NCBI RefSeq assembly: GCF_036345155.1
Contig: NZ_CP107772.1
Span: forward strand, 10,292,001 to 10,356,000
Length of the DNA stretch: 64,000 bases
Reading direction: 5' to 3'
Source: Streptomyces sp. NBC_00582
Lineage (GTDB): Bacteria; Actinomycetota; Actinomycetes; Streptomycetales; Streptomycetaceae
Part shown: in pieces, positions 1-9,159 of the stretch
Position numbering within the stretch: the first letter of the stretch is position 1
Layout of the letters: each line of letters starts with the position of its first letter
Notes under the pieces: model-generated
Databases searched by the model: none
What the model was told of the DNA's origin: nothing
The model's input: only the letters and a program-made list of their open reading frames with translations
Program-made: the position numbers and the translations under genes

Positions 1-180
1 ATGGTCTGCCCCGTCCCCGGGTGCTGACCGGCGGAGGATGCCCGCAGGCCGGGCAGTAGTCGCACAGCAGCAGCTCGTGGCGGACGCAGGCGAAGGACCA
101 CGGCAGCCGCCAGGACAGCGGCCACGTCCCGCGGCCGGCGGCCAGGCAAGAGGGACAGAGAACCTGCTTCAGGCAGTCAG
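1..180 (-). pseudogene. TniQ-like transposition protein fragment, partial at left edge
   Basis: Read on the minus strand, the frame through 178 to 1 encodes a zinc-ribbon-like block. It has C-P-S-C near the start, then W-P-L-S-W-R-L-P-W-S-F-A-C-V-R-H, then C-D-Y-C-P-A-C-G. This spacing of CxxC, WRLPW, CxxH and CxxC is the hallmark of the TniQ domain, the target-selection partner in Tn7/Tn5053-like transposition. Upstream (above about 190) no open frame gives a recognisable TniQ N-terminus, so the copy looks truncated at its 5' side. It runs off the window at its 3' side. I read it as the remnant of a transposon; a still-functional frameshifted gene outside the window cannot be excluded. Confidence 0.55.
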
Positions 181-587
181 GGCTGGGAAGCCTTGGCGTT
201 GACCCGGGTGGTTCTCGTCGGTGAGGGTGAGTTCCTGCAGGGGCCTGCGTTTGATGCCGGTGGTCACCCAGGGGCCACCCCCACGATCTCAAGCGCGCGA
301 TCCAAGCGAGCCGCACGGCCATCTCCGCACCCGACCCAGCAACAACTTCAAGTCCATCCCGGTCGCGCGGAGCGCCGCCGCACCCCTCCCGGCACTGCCA
401 GAGGGGGCCCGGCCACACCCCACCAGCACCAGCTGTCCTGCCGGCCGGAGCCTTACGGGCCGTCCGTTCCTGGCTCACCCCCCACCGTCACCCTCCACCG
501 GTGGTGGCAAGCCTGGACGGACAAGGACCCGCCCTCTGAGCTCCAGGCCCTGATCGACGTGGTTGCCGTCGGACACGGTCTTGATCT
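181..587. other. Non-coding stretch, no supported gene
   Basis: Open frames exist on both strands but they are proline/arginine/serine-rich, have no SD site and match no family. A minus-strand frame between about 290 and 170 has more natural composition (it contains L-Q-E-L-T-L-T-D-E-N-H-P) and may be the end of a protein encoded just upstream of the TniQ remnant, but it cannot be assigned. Confidence 0.4.
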
Positions 588-1256
588 CTACTGCCGGAAT
601 TGACGAAAACAAGCGGCCGACAGGCTGTCGAGGCGCAAGGGGGCACCGGTGCGCGCTGCGACGTGGTCCGCGGTCACGCCGGGGGCGGTTTCGACGAGGG
701 CCAGGCCGGCGTCGGTGATGTCGAGGACGCCGAGGTCGGTGATGACGCGGTGGACGCAGGCCTCTCCGGTGAGCGGGAGGGTGCACTCCTTGAGGATCTT
801 CGGGGTGCCGTCCTTGGCGGTGTGTTCCATGAGGACGATGACGCGGCGGGCGCCGTGGACGAGGTCCATGGCGCCGCCCATGCCCTTGACCATCTTTCCG
901 GGGATCATCCAGTTGGCGAGGTCGCCGTGCTCGGAGACTTGCATGGCGCCGAGTACGGCGGTGTCGATGTGGCCGCCGCGGATCATGCCGAAGGACAGCG
1001 CGGAGTCGAAGAAGGAGGCGCCCGGCAGCACGGTCACGGTTTCCTTGCCGGCGTTGATCAGATCCGGGTCGACCTCCTCCTCGCTCGGATAGGGGCCGGT
1101 GCCGAGGATGCCGTTCTCGGAGTGCAGCACGACGTGCACACCGGGCGGTAGGTGGTCGGGGATGAGGGTGGGCAGGCCGATGCCGAGGTTGACGTAGGAG
1201 CCGGCGGTGAGTTCGGCGGCGGCGCGGGCGGCCATCTGGTCGCGGGTCCAGGGCAT
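588..1256 (-). CDS. 3-oxoacid CoA-transferase, subunit B
   Basis: A 222-residue beta subunit of a class I CoA-transferase. It transfers CoA from succinyl-CoA to a 3-oxoacid such as acetoacetate or 3-oxoadipate, in the cytosol and in complex with subunit A. The catalytic glutamate lies in [12 protein letters not shown] (about residue 45), and the N-terminal [11 protein letters not shown] is typical. The ATG at 1256 shares its A with the TGA of the upstream subunit A gene (TGATG), so the two are translationally coupled. It is the last gene of the nine-gene operon, so the pathway probably ends in a CoA-activated 3-oxoacid. Sequence alone does not separate the ScoAB and PcaIJ substrate types. Confidence 0.9.
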   Translation of the reverse strand: MPWTRDQMAARAAAELTAGSYVNLGIGLPTLIPDHLPPGVHVVLHSENGILGTGPYPSEEEVDPDLINAGKETVTVLPGASFFDSALSFGMIRGGHIDTAVLGAMQVSEHGDLANWMIPGKMVKGMGGAMDLVHGARRVIVLMEHTAKDGTPKILKECTLPLTGEACVHRVITDLGVLDITDAGLALVETAPGVTADHVAARTGAPLRLDSLSAACFRQFRQ

Positions 1257-2011
1257 CAGGAACGTACCGTCCTCTTCTCGATGTGCTTGTCGGCGGCTTG
1301 CGCCGGAGTCAACTCCACGATCCGCTGTACGAAGACACCGGGCAGGTGGACCATGTCGGGGGCGAGTTCGCCGGGTTCGACCAGTTCCTCGACCTCGGCG
1401 ACGGTGACGCGGCCGGCCATCGCGGCGAGCGGGTTGAAGTTGGCGGCGGCACGGCGGAAGACCAGGTTCCCGTGGCGGTCGCCACGCCAAGCACGTACGA
1501 GGGCGAAGTCGGTGGTGATGCCGTGCTCCAGAAGGTACGCGCGGCCGCCGAACTCGCGGATCTCCTTGGGCGGGGAGGCGGCGGCGACGGAGCCGTCGGG
1601 GGCGTACCGCCAGGGCAGTCCGCCGCGTGCGACCTGGGTTCCCACGCCTGCCGGGGTGTAGAAGGCGGGAATTCCGGCCCCGCCGGCTCGCAGGCGTTCG
1701 GCGAGGGTGCCCTGGGGTGTCAGCTCCACCTCCAGTTCCCCGCTCAGGTACTGGCGGGCGAATTCCTTGTTCTCACCGACGTACGAGCTGGTGACCCGGC
1801 TGATGCGACCGGAAGCGAGCAGCACGCCCAGCCCCCGCCCATCGACACCGCAGTTGTTGGAGACGACCCGCAGTCCCGACGTGCCCTGCGCGTGGAGGGC
1901 CTCGATGAGGACGCCGGGGATGCCGGAGAGGCCGAACCCCCCGACGGCGAGCGAAGCGCCGTCGGGAATGTCGCCGACCGCCTCGGCGGCGCCGGCGATG
2001 ACCTTGTCCAC
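1256..2011 (-). CDS. 3-oxoacid CoA-transferase, subunit A
   Basis: A 251-residue alpha subunit partner of the gene that follows it. The glycine-rich [16 protein letters not shown] lies near residue 25 and the family S-N-N-C-G near residue 50. The GTG start at 2011 (V-D-K-V-I-A-G) is chosen because AAAGGAAC lies about 7 nt upstream and the family alignment begins here. The open frame runs further upstream but is antisense-like there. Together with subunit B it would make a ring-cleavage product available for thiolytic cleavage, but no thiolase gene is present in the window. Possible substrates are acetoacetate or 3-oxoadipate. Confidence 0.9.
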   Translation of the reverse strand: MDKVIAGAAEAVGDIPDGASLAVGGFGLSGIPGVLIEALHAQGTSGLRVVSNNCGVDGRGLGVLLASGRISRVTSSYVGENKEFARQYLSGELEVELTPQGTLAERLRAGGAGIPAFYTPAGVGTQVARGGLPWRYAPDGSVAAASPPKEIREFGGRAYLLEHGITTDFALVRAWRGDRHGNLVFRRAAANFNPLAAMAGRVTVAEVEELVEPGELAPDMVHLPGVFVQRIVELTPAQAADKHIEKRTVRS

Positions 2012-2112
2012 GGTGTTGCCTGTTCCTTTCAGTGGGGAAGGCCGGCCGAGCGGTCGACCAGCCGTCGCTGACGACGAGTGGGGAGCCGGAGCTGCTTTCC
2101 GGTCCGGCCGTT

Positions 2113-2865
2113 TCACGGGCCCTCCGCTTGCAGCGCGTCCGAGACGGACTTGACGCCGCCGTGGGCGGTGAGCCCACCGTCGACGGCGATCTCGGCGCCG
2201 GTGATGAAGGACGAGTCGTCGGACAGCAGGAAGACGACCAGGGGGGAGACCTCGTCGACCGTGCCGGTCCGCCCCAGGGGCGTCTCGCGGATGTTCGCCT
2301 CGCGGAAGGCGGCCGGCGCGGAGGCGGTCATCTCGGTCTCGATGTATCCGGGGTGGATGGTGTTGACCCGGATGCCCCGGGGCCCGAGTTCGAGCGCCGC
2401 GGTTTTCGACAGGCCCCGCAAGGCCCACTTGCTGGCCGTGTAGGCGACCGGATAGTGGCCGGTGAGAGCGGCGGAGGAACCGACGTTGACGATGGAGGAG
2501 CCGCGTGGCATCAGCGGGGCGAGGTGCTGGATGCCGAGCAGGGGGCCGGTGACGTTGACGGCGTGGACGCGGTGGAAGTCGTCGGTGCGCACGTCGCCGA
2601 TGCGGGCGCGCCAGGTGATGCCCGCGTTGTTGACCAGGCCGTGAACCTGGCCGTACGCCTCCTTCAGTTCGGCGGCGAGTTCGGCCCATTCCTTGTCGCT
2701 GGTGACGTCGAGCCGGCGGCAGCCGGGGGCTCCTGTCACATCGGTGGCGATGACACGCGCGCCTTCCCTCGTGAGGGCGTCGGCCTCGGCCGCCCCCTGG
2801 CCGCGGGCGGCTCCGGTGATGACGACGACCTTGCCGAGCAGCCGCTTGCTGTGGAGTTCGCTCAC
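2113..2865 (-). CDS. Short-chain dehydrogenase/reductase
   Basis: A 250-residue classical SDR. It shows the TGAARGQG nucleotide motif near residue 17, NNAG near residue 85, the catalytic serine in VGSSAALTG, then Y-T-A-S-K (Tyr and Lys), and a C-terminal I-A-V-D-G-G. The GTG at 2865 overlaps the TGA of the upstream FAH gene (GTGA), so the genes are coupled. In context it probably oxidises or reduces a hydroxy/keto intermediate of the aromatic pathway. SDR substrate cannot be read from sequence. Confidence 0.88.
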   Translation of the reverse strand: MSELHSKRLLGKVVVITGAARGQGAAEADALTREGARVIATDVTGAPGCRRLDVTSDKEWAELAAELKEAYGQVHGLVNNAGITWRARIGDVRTDDFHRVHAVNVTGPLLGIQHLAPLMPRGSSIVNVGSSAALTGHYPVAYTASKWALRGLSKTAALELGPRGIRVNTIHPGYIETEMTASAPAAFREANIRETPLGRTGTVDEVSPLVVFLLSDDSSFITGAEIAVDGGLTAHGGVKSVSDALQAEGP

Positions 2866-3833
2866 GGCCGCTCCCGCGAGCGGCGCCTGCCGACCGGCAG
2901 GGCGACGGGTTCGGGACCGGGCACGACCGTGTTGGAGACGGTGCCGATGCCCTCCACCGTGAGGGTGACGACGTCGCCCGGTTTCAGCGGGGGCGGCGTC
3001 TGCTCGCCACGCAGGCCCCACAGCTCTGCCAGGCAGCCGCCATTGCCGCAGGTGCCGGAGCCGAGGACGTCACCGGGGACGACGCGGGTGCCACGGGAGG
3101 CGTAGGCGACCATCTCCTCGAAGGTCCAGCTCATGTTCGACAGCAGGTCCTTGCCGACGACCTCGCCGTTGACCTCGGCGGTCAGGGCCAGCCGCAGGAA
3201 GCCGTCCGGGTCGCGGAAGGGCTCCAGCTCGTCGGCGGTGACCAGGTACGGCCCGAGCGTGGTGGCGGTGTCCTTCCCCTTGCAGGGGCCGAGGCCGACC
3301 TTCATCTCGGCGGACTGCAGGTCGCGGGCGGACCAGTCGTTGAAGACCGTGTAGCCGACGATGTGGTCGCGGGCCTGTTCGGGGGTGAGGTCGCGGCCTT
3401 CGCGCCCGATGACTGCGGCGACCTCGAGTTCGAAGTCCAGCACGCTCGATCCCGGGGGGACGGGGATGTCGTCGTACGGGCCGACGACCGCGTAGGGATT
3501 GGTGAAGTAGAAGGTCGGGGCGGCGTACCACTGCCCGGGCACCCCGGTGGCGCCGTCCACGGCCCGCCGTACACCCTCGACGTGCTCCTCGAAGGTGACG
3601 AAGTCCCGCACGGTGGGGGGCTGGAGCGGCGCGAGCAGCCGCACCTCGGAGACGTGCGGGCCGGCCGGGACGTCCTGCGTCACGGCGCCTGCGGCCAGCA
3701 GGTTGCGCAGGCTGCCCCCCTCGGCGAGCAGGTTGGTGAGCGAGCTGACACCGGGCAGGGGGTAGAGCGTGCCGTCGTCGTCGACGACGGCCACACAGCG
3801 TCGGCCGCGGTACTCGTAGGTGGCGAAGCGCAT
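2862..3833 (-). CDS. Fumarylacetoacetate hydrolase family protein (first FAH)
   Basis: A 323-residue FAH-fold enzyme. The metal-binding carboxylates are visible in [12 protein letters not shown] (about residues 130-140), followed by the family block [14 protein letters not shown] and later [13 protein letters not shown]-family hydrolases cut C-C bonds in acylpyruvates and ring-cleavage products, or act as isomerase/decarboxylases. In this operon it is downstream of an extradiol dioxygenase gene, which suggests a step on a ring-fission product. The T-C-G-N-G-G-C block is closer to true fumarylacetoacetases than the second FAH of the operon. Confidence 0.85.
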   Translation of the reverse strand: MRFATYEYRGRRCVAVVDDDGTLYPLPGVSSLTNLLAEGGSLRNLLAAGAVTQDVPAGPHVSEVRLLAPLQPPTVRDFVTFEEHVEGVRRAVDGATGVPGQWYAAPTFYFTNPYAVVGPYDDIPVPPGSSVLDFELEVAAVIGREGRDLTPEQARDHIVGYTVFNDWSARDLQSAEMKVGLGPCKGKDTATTLGPYLVTADELEPFRDPDGFLRLALTAEVNGEVVGKDLLSNMSWTFEEMVAYASRGTRVVPGDVLGSGTCGNGGCLAELWGLRGEQTPPPLKPGDVVTLTVEGIGTVSNTVVPGPEPVALPVGRRRSRERP

Positions 3834-3949
3834 GGGGCTCCTGTCGGAGGGAGGGCGGGCGCGCGGGCCCGGAGGCGCTGCGGGCGGAGAAAGCCGACCG
3901 TCGCCGCGCCCCGGGTGGCCGGCGCCTTACGGGTCGGACAGGTGAGAGG

Positions 3950-4888
3950 TCAGACCGGAGGGGCGACGAAGCAGCCGCGGTCGGGGTCGTTGAAGGACTC
4001 CTTGGCGACCAGTTCGTTCATCGGGTTGGCGGTGCCCCACTGGTCGGTGACCTCGGGCTGGGAGAAGTCGTAGACGTGGGGGTGCCAGGTGTCCTCGTCG
4101 AGGCATTCCAGCTCGGTGGTGTACTCGACGGTGTTGCCGTGCGGGTCGAGGAAGTAGGTGAAGGTGTTGTCGCCGGCGAGGTGCCGGCCCGGGCCCCAGA
4201 TCTTCTTGAAGCCGGCCCGCATCACCCGGCCGGAGCCGCGCATGTACTCGTCGATCCCGCGCATCTCGAAGGAGACGTGGTGCAGGGAGGCGTGCGGGCC
4301 CTGGGCGATGGCCATGGAGTGGTGCTGGTTGCTGATGCGCATGAAGTGCATCGCCTCACCGATGTGCGGGTGCATGAGGGTGTCGGAGAGGCGGAAGCCG
4401 AGGTGGCGCTCGTACCACTCCCGGGTGCGGTTCAGGTCGGGGGAGTTGAGGACGACGTGGGACAGTTTGACCGGGATCGCCTCCTTCTCCTCGATCCTGC
4501 GGTGTTGCCGCACCTCGACGTCGGCCGAAACCTCGATGGTGCGGCCGTCGACGTCGAAGAAACGGAAGCCGTAGCCGCCTCCGGGCGTGTCGATCTTGCC
4601 CGGCTGGGAGACCAACTGCACGCCACCGGCGAGGAGTTGTTCGGCGAGGGTGTCCACGTCGGCCGGGCTGCCCGCGCCGTAGGAGACCAGGTCGAGGCGC
4701 TTCTCGTCGGCCCTGCGCAGCCGTACGACGTACTGTTCGGGGCTGCCCTCGGCGGCCAGGAAGGAGATGCCGGAGTCCTCGGCGACCTTGGTCAGGCCCC
4801 AGACGCCGGCGTAGAAGTCCAGCTGCTTGTCGTAGTCGGGCACCGCCAGGTCGACGTGCCGCAGGTGGGTGAGCAGGCGTGCGGTCAT
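3950..4888 (-). CDS. Two-domain extradiol ring-cleavage dioxygenase (VOC superfamily)
   Basis: 312 residues with two vicinal-oxygen-chelate modules (about 8-120 and 143-270). The C-terminal module has the Fe(II) facial triad expected for type I extradiol dioxygenases: His in L-S-H-V-V-L-N-S-P-D, His in L-H-H-V-S-F-E-M, and Glu in N-T-V-E-Y-T-T-E-L-E. The length and layout match catechol 2,3-dioxygenase and BphC relatives, so it very likely opens a catecholic ring by meta cleavage. The start at 4888 lies 4 nt after the stop of the upstream amidohydrolase gene. The real substrate (catechol, protocatechuate-like or a substituted catechol) is not determined. Confidence 0.88.
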   Translation of the reverse strand: MTARLLTHLRHVDLAVPDYDKQLDFYAGVWGLTKVAEDSGISFLAAEGSPEQYVVRLRRADEKRLDLVSYGAGSPADVDTLAEQLLAGGVQLVSQPGKIDTPGGGYGFRFFDVDGRTIEVSADVEVRQHRRIEEKEAIPVKLSHVVLNSPDLNRTREWYERHLGFRLSDTLMHPHIGEAMHFMRISNQHHSMAIAQGPHASLHHVSFEMRGIDEYMRGSGRVMRAGFKKIWGPGRHLAGDNTFTYFLDPHGNTVEYTTELECLDEDTWHPHVYDFSQPEVTDQWGTANPMNELVAKESFNDPDRGCFVAPPV

Positions 4889-4892
4889 GGTT

Positions 4893-5921
4893 TCAGTCCT
4901 TCCGGAGGAGCGCGGCGGCGTTGCCGCCTCGTACGGCGTGGAAGTCGGGCTCGGACAGACGGGCCGCGCGCAGGGCGCCGACCGGGTCCTCGGTGCCCAT
5001 GTCGAAGGGGAAGTCGGAGCCGAGCAGGACCCGGTCGGGGCCGACGACCCGGATCAGCTCCCGCAGGACGTGCGGGTCGTGGACCAGCGAGTCGAAGTAC
5101 AGGCGCTTGAGGTAGCTGCTGGGCATGTGGGCGCAGTCCGCGCCCGCGTCGGAGCGGGCCGCCCAGGCGTGGTCGGAGCGGCCGATGTGGGTGGGCAGGT
5201 AGCCGCCGCCGTGGGCGGCGATCAGCTTCAGGTCCGGGTGGCGGTCCAGTACTCCGGAGAAGATGAGGTGGGACAGCGCCACCGCGTTCTCCGTGGGCTG
5301 GCCGACGGTGTTGGACAGGTACCACTGGTCGAGGCGTTCGTCGAGCGTGCAGCCGAAGGGGTGCAGGAACAGGATCGCGCCCGTCTCCTCGGCCCGCGTC
5401 CAGAAGGGCTCGTACGCCGGGTCCGACAGCTCGCGGCGGGGCCCCTCCTGCCCGATGGCGGGCCGGGAGGGAGCGTGCGAGGAGATCTCCACGCCCGACA
5501 GGCCCTGGTCCAGGGCGTGTTCGAGGGCGAGCACGGCCTGCTCCGGGTGCTGCAGCGGGACCAGCCCGAGACCGTGTAGCCGGTCCGGCGCCTGCGCGCA
5601 GTGCGCGGCCGTCGCCTCGTTGGCGAGCCGGTACACCTTCTCGGCCGTCGCCTCGTCCGCCCAGTAGTGGTAGTGCGAGGGCGACGGACTGACCAGCTGT
5701 ACGTCCACGCCCTGCGCGTCCATCGCGGCGAGGCGTACGGCGACGTCGGTGAGCCGCGGGATGCGCTCGCGCACCATCGGCCCGCTCACGGCGAGGGCGG
5801 CCGGACCGTTGCGGCGGGCGTCCAGCGCCCGGGCCGCCGCGAGGTCGGGGTGATCGGCGACGGCCGCCTCCACCTCGGGGACCAGGAGGTGGGCGTGGAC
5901 GTCGACTGTCGGTGTGGTCAC
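4893..5921 (-). CDS. Amidohydrolase family 2 protein (ACMSD/LigJ-like)
   Basis: A 342-residue TIM-barrel metal enzyme. It has the metal-binding H-x-H in V-D-V-H-A-H-L-L at the N-terminus, a histidine in the A-H-G-G-G-Y-L-P block and the aspartate in G-S-D-F-P-F-D. Relatives include alpha-amino-beta-carboxymuconate-semialdehyde decarboxylase, gamma-resorcylate decarboxylase and 4-oxalomesaconate hydratase (LigJ). All act on aromatic acids or their ring-cleavage products. The GTG at 5921 overlaps the TGA of the FAD-hydroxylase gene (GTGA). The role is probably decarboxylation or hydration after ring opening, or decarboxylation of a hydroxybenzoate before it. Confidence 0.82.
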   Translation of the reverse strand: MTTPTVDVHAHLLVPEVEAAVADHPDLAAARALDARRNGPAALAVSGPMVRERIPRLTDVAVRLAAMDAQGVDVQLVSPSPSHYHYWADEATAEKVYRLANEATAAHCAQAPDRLHGLGLVPLQHPEQAVLALEHALDQGLSGVEISSHAPSRPAIGQEGPRRELSDPAYEPFWTRAEETGAILFLHPFGCTLDERLDQWYLSNTVGQPTENAVALSHLIFSGVLDRHPDLKLIAAHGGGYLPTHIGRSDHAWAARSDAGADCAHMPSSYLKRLYFDSLVHDPHVLRELIRVVGPDRVLLGSDFPFDMGTEDPVGALRAARLSEPDFHAVRGGNAAALLRKD

Positions 5922-7048
5922 GGCAGTTCCCTGAGCGGGGTGAGGGTGCGGGCGATCAGACCGGGTACGTCGGCGTCGCGCACGCCGTCCAGCTGCCACT
6001 GCCCGACCTGGACCGACGCCTCGACGACCGGCCGGACGCGTTGGATGCGGCGCTCGTAGAACTCCTGGAGCAGTGCGTCGTCCCAGTCCCGCCCGCCGGT
6101 CAGCAGCTCGGCCAGCACGGAGGCGTCCTCCAGGGACAGGGCGGCCCCCTGGGCCAGGGTGGGCGGGCAGCAGTGCGCCGCGTCGCCGATGAGGACGACC
6201 CGGCCGCGATGCCAGGAGCCCTCCACCAACAGGCGGTCGAACCAGGTGTAGTTGACCTTCGCCGGGTCGGTGATGTGCTCGGTGATCTCGGTCCAGTGGC
6301 CGCCGTAGCTGCGCGCGAGGCGGCGCATCTCGTCCGCGTAGGTGGTCGGGTCGATGAGGGCGCGGTCGCGGCAGGCCTCGACGACGTACGCGTAGATGGT
6401 GGTCTCGCTCGTCGGGCAGTACCCGGCGATGTACGCCGGGCCGCCGAACGCCAGGTTGGTGCGGACCAGCCCCTCGGGGCGTGGGGCGGGGGCGCGCCAG
6501 ATCGCCATGCCGGTGGGCTCGGGCTTGTCGGTGATCCCGATCGCCGCGCGGGTCGCGGAGTTGAGGCCGTCGGCAGCGATCACCAGGCCGTAGCGGCCCT
6601 CGGTGCCGTCGCTGAACCGCACCGAGACGCCCTCGGCGTCCTGCTCCAGGGGCTCGGCGGTGGTGCCCAGGCGCACGTCGGCGCCGGAGGCGCGGACGGC
6701 GTCGATGAGGATCTGCTGGAGCCGCGGGCGCTGCATGCCGACCGTGGCGGGCAGGTCGTCACCGCCGGTGCGGATGTCGTCGTGGGCGAAGAGCAGCGTG
6801 CCGTCCGGGGCGGTCACACCGAACGACTCGAAGGCGAACCCGGAGGCCTCGACCTGTTCCCACACGCCGAGTTCGCGCAGCACGCGCAGCGCGTTGCCCT
6901 GCAGTGTGATGCCGGAGCCGGCGGCGGCGTTCCAGTCGTCCCTGGCCTCGATCAGGTCCACCTCGACGCCGGCGCGGCGCAGCAGGATGGTCACGGCGTT
7001 GCCGGCGGCGCCGCCGCCCACGACGAGGACTCTGCTGGTGTTGCTCAT
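5918..7048 (-). CDS. FAD-dependent aromatic hydroxylase
   Basis: A 376-residue class A flavin monooxygenase. The FAD dinucleotide fold is V-L-V-V-G-G-G-A-A-G at the N-terminus, the second FAD/NAD(P)H motif is I-A-A-D-G-L-N-S near residue 155, and the third is V-L-I-G-D-A-A-H near residue 285. Such enzymes hydroxylate phenolic acids using NAD(P)H and O2, so this one probably makes the dihydroxylated substrate for the extradiol dioxygenase of the same operon. Overlap with the next start (GTGA at 5918-5921) indicates coupling. The preferred phenol cannot be inferred. Confidence 0.88.
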   Translation of the reverse strand: MSNTSRVLVVGGGAAGNAVTILLRRAGVEVDLIEARDDWNAAAGSGITLQGNALRVLRELGVWEQVEASGFAFESFGVTAPDGTLLFAHDDIRTGGDDLPATVGMQRPRLQQILIDAVRASGADVRLGTTAEPLEQDAEGVSVRFSDGTEGRYGLVIAADGLNSATRAAIGITDKPEPTGMAIWRAPAPRPEGLVRTNLAFGGPAYIAGYCPTSETTIYAYVVEACRDRALIDPTTYADEMRRLARSYGGHWTEITEHITDPAKVNYTWFDRLLVEGSWHRGRVVLIGDAAHCCPPTLAQGAALSLEDASVLAELLTGGRDWDDALLQEFYERRIQRVRPVVEASVQVGQWQLDGVRDADVPGLIARTLTPLRELP

Positions 7049-7072
7049 GGGGGGAACTCCTTCGTTCCGCTG

Positions 7073-8035
7073 TTACTTGACGGCGATCGGATTGACCGGG
7101 GAGCCGACGGCTCCGGTGATGGGCAGCGGTGCGGCGGTGAGCCAGAACTCGTACACGCCGTCGACCGCGCAGTCCTCGGCGAGCGACTCCAGGTCCCACA
7201 TCTCGCCGATCAGCAGGCCGATGTGCGGGATGGCCACCTGGTGCAACGGCTGGAAAGCGTGCTCGAACTCGTTCGGCCGCACTTCGAAACCCCAGGTGTC
7301 GGTGGCGATCGCGGCGATCTCGCTGCCGTGCAGCCAGCCCGCGGTGGTGAACGACAGCCCGGGGGCCGCGCCGCCTGCGTAGTCACCCCACCCCTCGCGC
7401 CGGGCACGGGCAAGCTGCCCGGTACGCACCAGCACGATGTCGCCGCGCCCCACGGTCACCCCGTGCGCCGCCGCGGTCGCGGTCAGATGCTCCTCAGTGA
7501 TCGCGAAACCGTCCGACAACTCGCCCCCGGTGCCCATGGCCCGGCCCACGTCGAGCAGAACGCCGCGTCCCGCGACGTACGGCGCCATGTGCTCGATACC
7601 GGTGACGAGGTCGCCCTCGGAGGTGACCACCTTCTCGGACGCCCGGCCGTTCCATGCCTTGCCGTGGTCGAAGATGTGGCCGAGCCCGTCCCACTGGGTG
7701 GAGCACTGCAACGGCATGGCGATCACGTCGTCGGCCCCGCCGATGCCGTGCGGGAAGCCCTGAATACCCAGGGCCGCGTCGGTGCCGGTGTCCAGCATGG
7801 TGTGCACCGGGTTGGTCCGTCGGCGCCAGCCCTTCTGCGGACCGTTCATGTCGAACCGCTGGGAGAGGGAGAAGCTGACGCCCCGGCGGACCAGGGCCGC
7901 ACCCTCCCGACGCTTGCTCTCGTCGAGGAAGTTGAGCGTGCCGAGCACGTCGTCCTCGCCCCAACGCCCCCAGTTGGAGCATGCCTTGGCCGTGCGCGCG
8001 ATGGAGCCTTCCGGATCATGGCGGTTCAGGGTCAT
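7073..8035 (-). CDS. Cyclase family protein (kynurenine-formamidase fold hydrolase)
   Basis: 320 residues of the cyclase family (PF04199 type). The usual metal motif HxGTHxDxPxH is represented here by Q-C-S-T-Q-W-D-G-L-G-H, which keeps the aspartate and last histidine but has Cys-Ser in place of the first part. This variant occurs in a long-form subfamily seen in aromatic-degradation operons. The second conserved region is near I-P-H-I-G-L-L-I-G-E. The ATG at 8035 overlaps the TGA of the second FAH gene (ATGA) and is chosen over an upstream in-frame GTG. Hydrolysis of a lactone or amide intermediate is a reasonable guess. Confidence 0.8.
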   Translation of the reverse strand: MTLNRHDPEGSIARTAKACSNWGRWGEDDVLGTLNFLDESKRREGAALVRRGVSFSLSQRFDMNGPQKGWRRRTNPVHTMLDTGTDAALGIQGFPHGIGGADDVIAMPLQCSTQWDGLGHIFDHGKAWNGRASEKVVTSEGDLVTGIEHMAPYVAGRGVLLDVGRAMGTGGELSDGFAITEEHLTATAAAHGVTVGRGDIVLVRTGQLARARREGWGDYAGGAAPGLSFTTAGWLHGSEIAAIATDTWGFEVRPNEFEHAFQPLHQVAIPHIGLLIGEMWDLESLAEDCAVDGVYEFWLTAAPLPITGAVGSPVNPIAVK

Positions 8036-9033
8036 GACGCGGCCTCCGCGACACATCGGGTGCGCTGCACACCGAGCCCGGTGACCGAACCCTCCATCAC
8101 GTCTCCGTCGCGCAGCAGCCGGCCCCAGTGCATGCCATTGCCGGCCGGGCTGCCGGTCAGGATGAGGTCACCGGGCAGCAGGCGAGCGGTCTGGGAGGCG
8201 TACGCCACCATCCGGGCGACGTTGAAGATCATGTCCTTGGTGGACTCGTCCTGCATGGTCTCGCCGTTGAGCCTGAGCGTGACGCGCAGGTCGTCCGGGT
8301 CGGCGATCGACCCGGCAGGCACGATCCAGGGTCCCAGCGGGGTGAAGCCGGGTGCGTTCTTGCTGCGCAGCCAGTCGGTGCCGATCTGCGGCATGTCCCG
8401 GCGGAAGACGGTGGCACGGTCGGTGAGGTCGTTGGCGATCGTGTACCCGGCGACGTGTTCCAGGGCCTCCTCCACGGACACCTGGTAAGCGGGCTTGCCG
8501 ATGACAACCGCCAACTCCAGCTCCCAGTCCGGCTTTTCAGCCCAGGAGGGCAGTACGACATCGTCGTACGGGCCGGTGATCGCGCTCGGCAGGCCGATGA
8601 ACATGTACGGCAGGTCCTCGGCCGCCCGCCGGTCCATGATCTCGGCGGCCTCGGCGCGCCGATCCTCCTCGGAGCGGTCGTCGGCGGGGTCCCGGTGGGC
8701 CACGTGCAGGTCGATCACGTGCTGCCGGTAGTTGGCTCCCGACTGCAGCACCTGGCGCGGCTCGATGGGAGCATGCACCCGGAAGTCCGCCAGCGGCCGC
8801 CGTTCGGTCCCGGTGTCGGCGGCGAGCTTGTGCAACAGCGGGAGTGCGACTGCCCACTGGTCGAGCAGACCGCGCGTCGTCAGAGCGTCGTCCCGCAGGG
8901 CCGCTCGGAGGTCGACCACCTGACTGTCGGCCGTGACCAGGGCGGGGAAGCGCGGCAGGCCCGGGGCCGAGAGGGTGGCGAGGGCGAAAGGGCCCGCGAA
9001 CGAAGCGGATGCGGATTCGGGTTTCACGGACAT
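8032..9033 (-). CDS. Fumarylacetoacetate hydrolase family protein (second FAH), first gene of the operon
   Basis: A 333-residue FAH-family protein with the metal ligands in D-W-E-L-E-L-A-V-V-I-G, followed by G-Y-T-I-A-N-D-L-T-D-R, L-G-P-W-I-V-P and the C-terminal L-I-L-T-G-S-P-A-G. It resembles the 2-hydroxyhepta-2,4-dienedioate isomerase/ureidoglycolate-lyase group. It is the promoter-proximal gene of the minus-strand operon. AGGAGG ends only 2 nt from the ATG at 9033, which is close; a GTG two codons later (9027) has 8-nt spacing and may be the true start. The open frame further upstream is antisense to LysR and is not coding. Confidence 0.85.
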   Translation of the reverse strand: MSVKPESASASFAGPFALATLSAPGLPRFPALVTADSQVVDLRAALRDDALTTRGLLDQWAVALPLLHKLAADTGTERRPLADFRVHAPIEPRQVLQSGANYRQHVIDLHVAHRDPADDRSEEDRRAEAAEIMDRRAAEDLPYMFIGLPSAITGPYDDVVLPSWAEKPDWELELAVVIGKPAYQVSVEEALEHVAGYTIANDLTDRATVFRRDMPQIGTDWLRSKNAPGFTPLGPWIVPAGSIADPDDLRVTLRLNGETMQDESTKDMIFNVARMVAYASQTARLLPGDLILTGSPAGNGMHWGRLLRDGDVMEGSVTGLGVQRTRCVAEAAS

Positions 9034-9075
9034 GTCCTCCTGATTGCGGGTGGGACATAATCTGGGGCCACCCGT

Positions 9076-9115
9076 CCTGATCAGGGAAATCGATTCTTTG
9101 GATACTCGCGATCCA
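9076..9115. promoter_or_regulatory. Probable LysR operator in the divergent promoter region
   Basis: The 126 bp between the operon start (9033) and lysR (9160) is AT-richer than its surroundings and contains two dyads: a perfect 10-bp CCTGATCAGG (9076-9085) and TGGAT-N7-ATCCA (9099-9115). The second contains a T-N11-A match, the classical LysR-box shape. The position between divergent genes fits a LysR activator that controls the catabolic operon and itself. Confidence 0.5.
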
Positions 9116-9159
9116 TGATGTTTATAATCGCTGATCAAAGTGTCACTAAGGGGAGTTCC

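Noticed and set aside
193..603. Plus-strand frame near the left edge
   Set aside because: Proline/arginine/threonine-rich composition without family features; overlaps the end of the CoA-transferase gene.
5912..8488. 858-codon open frame on the plus strand
   Set aside because: It is antisense to the hydroxylase, cyclase and FAH genes, glycine/valine/arginine-rich and without family features; an effect of high third-position GC.
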